DNA from: Blastococcus xanthinilyticus
GTDB taxonomy: Bacteria; Actinomycetota; Actinomycetes; Mycobacteriales; Geodermatophilaceae
Assembly (NCBI RefSeq): GCF_008124835.1
Contig: NZ_VNHW01000010.1
Coordinates: forward strand, 124,001 to 188,000
DNA: 64,000 bases
Direction of reading: 5' to 3'
Shown here: in pieces, positions 60,965-64,000 of the stretch
Numbering within the stretch: the stretch's first letter is position 1
Layout of the letters: the number at the start of each line of letters is the position of its first letter
The notes under the pieces: generated by a model
What the model saw: the letters and a program-made list of their open reading frames with translations, nothing else
Told to the model about the DNA's origin: nothing
The model's database searches: none
Program-made: the position numbers and the translations under genes

Positions 60965-61860
60965 TCGGTCACTCCATGGTGTGCGGCGTCGATGCCCGGC
61001 AGGAGCGCGTTGGCCTCTGCCGAGGCGGTGGACAGGACGACGACGTCGACCCGTCGGTTGACGGTGAGTGCGGTCGGGTCGGACTCGGGCACCAGCGGCC
61101 GGGTCGAGGAGTAGCCCGTGGCCGCGAGCTGCGGCTGCGGGACACCGAGCTCGGCCAGGTACCGGACGACGGTGGTCGCGCGGGTGGCCGAGAGCTCCCA
61201 GTTCGACGGCCACAACCCGCCGGGGGTCACCGGCAGGTGGTTGGCGTGCCCCTCGACGTCCAGCTGGTTGGGCAGGCCGGTCAGGGTGGGGGCGACGGCC
61301 GCGAGGATCGCGCGCCCCTCCGGCCGCAGCACGGCCGCCTCGGCGTCGAAGAGGACGGCGTCGGCGACGATGTGCACCACCAGGCCGCGCTCGTCGATCT
61401 CGAAGCGCGCCGCACCCTCGTAGCCGGCGTTCGCCAGGGCGGCCTCGATGGCTGCCCGCGCGGCGGCCAGGTTGGCGTAGGCCTGCTGGGCCTCGGCGGC
61501 GATCCGCTCGGCGCGCTCGGCGGCGGCCTGGGCGGCGGCCTTGTCGATCTGGGCCTGCTGCACGGTGGGGTCCGGCGGGATGGCCGAGGCGATGTCGACC
61601 ACGCCGGGCAGCCCGTCGAGGACCGAGCCCTCCGGCGTGGGGCCCGGCTGCACGGTGATCGGCCCGCCGAAGGCGTCGGACATGCCCTTGGCCAGGGCGG
61701 CGAACTTCGCCTCGTCCACCTTGCTCATCGCGAAGAGCACCACGAAGAGCACGAACAGCAGCGTCATCATGTCGAAACCCGACACCAGCCACCGTTCGTG
61801 GTTCTCGTGCTCCTCGTGCTCCTCGTGCTTCTTGCGGCGGCGGCCGTGGCCGGCGCTCAC
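60961..61860 (-). CDS. motB: Flagellar stator protein MotB
   Basis: A 299-residue protein. RWLVSGFDMMTLLFVLFVVLFAMSKVD holds the single membrane helix and the proton-conducting Asp (D in GFDMMTLLFV, about residue 30). A plug/linker with Ala-rich coiled coil (about 95-145) precedes an OmpA-like peptidoglycan-binding domain (LDVEGHANHLP, NWELSATRATTVVRYLAE, GYSSTRPL, NRRVDVVV). The N-terminus has a His/Glu repeat (KHEEHEEHENHE) that is unusual. The type MotA4B2 stator is proton-driven by inference. It lies 31 bases after motA and overlaps fliL. Confidence 0.96.
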   Translation of the reverse strand: MSAGHGRRRKKHEEHEEHENHERWLVSGFDMMTLLFVLFVVLFAMSKVDEAKFAALAKGMSDAFGGPITVQPGPTPEGSVLDGLPGVVDIASAIPPDPTVQQAQIDKAAAQAAAERAERIAAEAQQAYANLAAARAAIEAALANAGYEGAARFEIDERGLVVHIVADAVLFDAEAAVLRPEGRAILAAVAPTLTGLPNQLDVEGHANHLPVTPGGLWPSNWELSATRATTVVRYLAELGVPQPQLAATGYSSTRPLVPESDPTALTVNRRVDVVVLSTASAEANALLPGIDAAHHGVTE

Positions 61861-61891
61861 GAGGAGCCCCCCGAGGCGGGGTAGGGCGAGG

Positions 61892-62662
61892 TCACGCCGC
61901 TTCCTTCGCGACGGAGCCCGGCGGCACGAGCGAGGTCAGCTTCATGCGGACGGCGCGAGGGCTGGTACCGGCCTGGATCTCGGCGATGCCCTCGACCAGG
62001 AGCTCCATCTGCGCGGCCTGCAGCTCGCTGACCCGGAGGATCTTGGCGCCCATCGGCAGGAACCAGAAGTTGGCCGCCATGACGCCCCACAGCGTGGCGA
62101 TGAACGCCGCGGCGACCATGGGGCCCAGCGCCTCGGGGTTGTTGAGGTTTCCCATGACGTTCATCAGGCCGACGATGCAGCCCAGGATGCCGATGGTCGG
62201 CGCGTAGCCGCCCATGTTGTTCATGAACTTGGCGGCGACCTTGTCCTCGGCCTTCTTCGCCGCGATCTCGCTCTCCAGCACCGCCCGCAGCTCCTCGGGG
62301 TCGGTGCCGTCGATGCCCATCTGCAGGCCGCGCTTCAGGAACGGGTCCTCGATGGCCTTGACCTGCGCCTCCAGCGCGAGCAGGCCCTCCTTGCGGGCCT
62401 TCTCGGCGAGGCTGACCAGGGTCTGGATCTGGTCGGTCGGCGGCGGCACCTTCGCCGGCATCACGGCCATCTTGAACCAGTTGCCGACCTTCTTCAGGTC
62501 GTCCATCGTCTGGCTGGCCGCCGCCGCGCCGAAGGTCGCGACGACGACCAGGATGATCGCCGGCAGGAAGATCAGCGACGTCGGGTCGGCGCCCTCGAGG
62601 ATCATGAAGACGACCAGGGCGACGAGCGAGATGGCGAACCCGATCAGGGTGGCGGGATCCAC
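61892..62662 (-). CDS. motA: Flagellar stator protein MotA
   Basis: A 256-residue protein with four membrane helices. PATLIGFAISLVALVVFMILEGADPTSLIF starts the protein; the cytoplasmic loop carries RKEGLLALEAQVKAIEDPFLKRGLQMGIDGTD (core KEGLLALE). The conserved third and fourth helices (YAPTIGILGCIVGLMNVMGNL; FIATLWGVMAANFWFLPMG) contain the family proline (APTIG). GTG 62662 lies 2 bases after the flbD stop, behind GAGGAG. It forms the stator with MotB. Confidence 0.96.
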   Translation of the reverse strand: MDPATLIGFAISLVALVVFMILEGADPTSLIFLPAIILVVVATFGAAAASQTMDDLKKVGNWFKMAVMPAKVPPPTDQIQTLVSLAEKARKEGLLALEAQVKAIEDPFLKRGLQMGIDGTDPEELRAVLESEIAAKKAEDKVAAKFMNNMGGYAPTIGILGCIVGLMNVMGNLNNPEALGPMVAAAFIATLWGVMAANFWFLPMGAKILRVSELQAAQMELLVEGIAEIQAGTSPRAVRMKLTSLVPPGSVAKEAA

Positions 62663-62664
62663 GG

Positions 62665-62946
62665 TCAGCGCTCCTCGCGGCTCGGGAAGGGCAGGACCGA
62701 GGAGTCGCTGGACGCCGGCTCGGGGATGACCGAGCGGTAAACGCCGCGGTCGATCTCGTAGGAGAGGGCGAGGATGCCGGCCCGGTACTCCCGGATCTCC
62801 TGGAGCACCTCCTCGACGCTCTCCCGCACCACGTACTTGGTGCCGTCCACCAGGAAGGCGACGGTGTCCGGGTGGCCCTCGACCTTCTCGATCAGGTCGG
62901 GGTTGAGTGCGAACTGGTCGCCGTTCAGGCGCGTCACTCGGATCAC
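62665..62946 (-). CDS. flbD: FlbD-family flagellar protein
   Basis: A 93-residue protein. IRVTRLNGDQFALNPDLIEKVEGHPDTVAFLVDGTKYVVRESVEEVL (core RLNGDQFALNPDLIEKVE) is the FlbD/YlzI signature, always placed between flgE and motA. Its exact role is unclear; in firmicutes it is linked to swarming regulation. GTG 62946. The 30-residue Ser/Pro tail is a lineage feature. Confidence 0.93.
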   Translation of the reverse strand: MIRVTRLNGDQFALNPDLIEKVEGHPDTVAFLVDGTKYVVRESVEEVLQEIREYRAGILALSYEIDRGVYRSVIPEPASSDSSVLPFPSREER

Positions 62947-63070
62947 GGGTCGGTCCTCTTGCTCGGTGGGGCCCGCGAACGGGCGGGAGCGGCACTGTTC
63001 TCATCGGCCCCGGACGGGGGGTCCTTGAGCCGAAGAGCCCTGGCCGGGGGCGTGCGGGGGGCGCGGAACG

Positions 63071-63106
63071 GACGGCCCGGCCACCCGAACGGGTGACCGG
63101 GCCGTC
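63071..63106 (-). terminator. Intrinsic terminator after flgE
   Basis: A 16-bp stem with one mismatch (GACGGCCCGGCCACCC, loop GAAC) lies 44 bases after the flgE stop, separating hook gene transcription from flbD-motAB-fliL. Confidence 0.8.
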
Positions 63107-63149
63107 TCGTGTCCCTCGCGCTGGAGCGGCCCTGCAGGCGGGCCGATCA

Positions 63150-64000
63150 TCAGCGCTTGAGGTTGACCAGGTCCTGCAGGATCTCGTCGGAGGCGGTGAT
63201 CACGCGGCTGTTCGCCTGGAAGCCGCGCTGGGCGACGATCAGGCTGGTGAACTCCTCGGAGAGGTCGACGTTGGACATCTCCAGGGCGCCCGAGACCAGG
63301 TCGCCCCGTCCGCCGGCGCCGGCGACACCGATCATGGCCACACCGGAGTTGTCACCGACGCGGAACGAGCTGTTCCCGGCCTTCTCCAGCCCGCTGGGGT
63401 TGTTGAAGGCGGCCATGGCCAGCTGCCCCAGCGGCTGGCGCAGCCCGTTGGAGTAGACGCCCATGATCGTGCCGTCGTTGGAGAGCTGGAACGACTGCAG
63501 GGAGCCCAGCGCGAAGCCGTTCTGCTCCGGCGCGGTGACCTCGCTGGAGCCGGCGAACTGGCTGATCGTCCCGAGGTCGACCGCCACCGGGCCGGGCCAG
63601 CCCGCCGCACCCGGCGCGAAGCGGATCGGGCCGGTCGGCGCGGTCATGATGCCCGCGGTGTTGAACGTGACCGTGCCGTCGAACGGGTTGCCGGCGGCGT
63701 CGGTCATCGCCAGCTCGGCGCCGCCGTTGTTCTGGACGACCATGTCCCAGGTGTCCGCGGCGGTCTTGGTGAACGTGTAGGTGACCGCCTGGGCGACGCC
63801 CTGCGCGTCGTACATCGTGGTCGGGATCTGCACGAACGAGGGCACGGGCGCGGCGGCGTTGAGGTTGCCCTCCAGCTGTCCGGTCGTGGTGGCGCGCGGG
63901 TTCACGATCTGGCCGTAGGGCACGGTGAGGTCGCCGATCGGCCCGTTGGGGTTGATGTTCCCGTTGGCGCCGGCCACCCACCCCTGCAGGATGCTGCCGT
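63150..64000 (-). CDS. flgE: Flagellar hook protein FlgE (N-terminal part beyond window)
   Basis: The last 283 residues of the hook protein. Visible parts: the LQGW motif at the right edge, the D-domain with VQIPTTMYDAQGVAQAVTYTF, then SSEVTAPEQNGFALGSLQSFQLSNDGTIMGVYSNGLRQPLGQLAMAAFNNPSGLEKAGNSSF (core GFALGSLQSF, DGTIMGVYSNG), and the C-terminal ISNVDLSEEFTSLIVAQRGFQANSRVI-type end (SNVDLSEEFTSLIVAQRGFQ) with the LQDLVNLKR tail. It polymerises into the hook that joins motor and filament. The start codon lies outside the window. Confidence 0.95.
   Translation of the reverse strand, partial: GSILQGWVAGANGNINPNGPIGDLTVPYGQIVNPRATTTGQLEGNLNAAAPVPSFVQIPTTMYDAQGVAQAVTYTFTKTAADTWDMVVQNNGGAELAMTDAAGNPFDGTVTFNTAGIMTAPTGPIRFAPGAAGWPGPVAVDLGTISQFAGSSEVTAPEQNGFALGSLQSFQLSNDGTIMGVYSNGLRQPLGQLAMAAFNNPSGLEKAGNSSFRVGDNSGVAMIGVAGAGGRGDLVSGALEMSNVDLSEEFTSLIVAQRGFQANSRVITASDEILQDLVNLKR

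Overview
The window is a GC-rich (about 70% or more) actinobacterial chromosome segment. The evidence is GTG-rich starts, leaderless-type starts behind TANNNT boxes, a mycothiol S-conjugate amidase (Mca), a WhiB-free but typical mazG-eno-divIC-DUF501-ppx block, and flagellar genes. Flagella combined with an exopolysaccharide locus and this gene order fit a motile Geodermatophilaceae-type organism (Blastococcus/Geodermatophilus/Modestobacter). That placement is inference from gene content, not a database match.

Layout. 1-7.2 kb: secreted PIG-L deacetylase with a discoidin-like tail (cut by the left edge), divergent from an exopolysaccharide operon (acetyltransferase, WecG/TagA glycosyltransferase, GT4 glycosyltransferase, flippase, Wzz-BY-kinase). 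7.2-16.3 kb: a degenerate stretch, a GDSL lipoprotein, then the housekeeping run SurA-like lipoprotein, mazG, MscS channel, enolase, septum-formation protein, DUF501, exopolyphosphatase, family-5 uracil-DNA glycosylase and a tRNA with UAA anticodon. 16.3-25.2 kb: lysG/lysE-type pair, Bax-inhibitor-like membrane protein, epoxide hydrolase with divergent WYL regulator, thiolase, SGNH hydrolase, DUF2252. 25.2-35.6 kb: VWA/MoxR pair, threonine ammonia-lyase, DrrAB-type ABC exporter, M3 peptidase, RNHCP protein, GreA. 35.8-49.7 kb: mca and partner, AMIN-like secreted protein, EamA transporter with MarR regulator, GGR-family reductase, hemolysin III, isoprenyl diphosphate synthase, metallopeptidase, a second ABC exporter, PIN-PhoH, AbiEi/DUF559-like orphan.

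49.5-64 kb is a flagellar cluster read right to left: flgE (cut by the right edge), flbD, motA, motB, fliL, fliM, fliN, fliO, fliP, fliQ, fliR, flhB, flhA, an FlhF-like protein without its P-loop, and a small membrane protein. It encodes hook, stator, C-ring and the type III export gate; filament, rod and chemotaxis genes must lie elsewhere.

The most unusual signals are non-coding. Two copies of a 58-bp element made of two complementary 16-bp palindromes each supply the stop codon of the gene before them. A dispersed repeat family (28.7, 32.3, 34.7, 41.4 kb) carries 7-8 bp hairpins with a GGA loop and covarying arms. A 106-bp insertion flanked by a 10-bp direct repeat sits exactly between fliP and fliQ and keeps translational coupling through a 37-codon mini-ORF.
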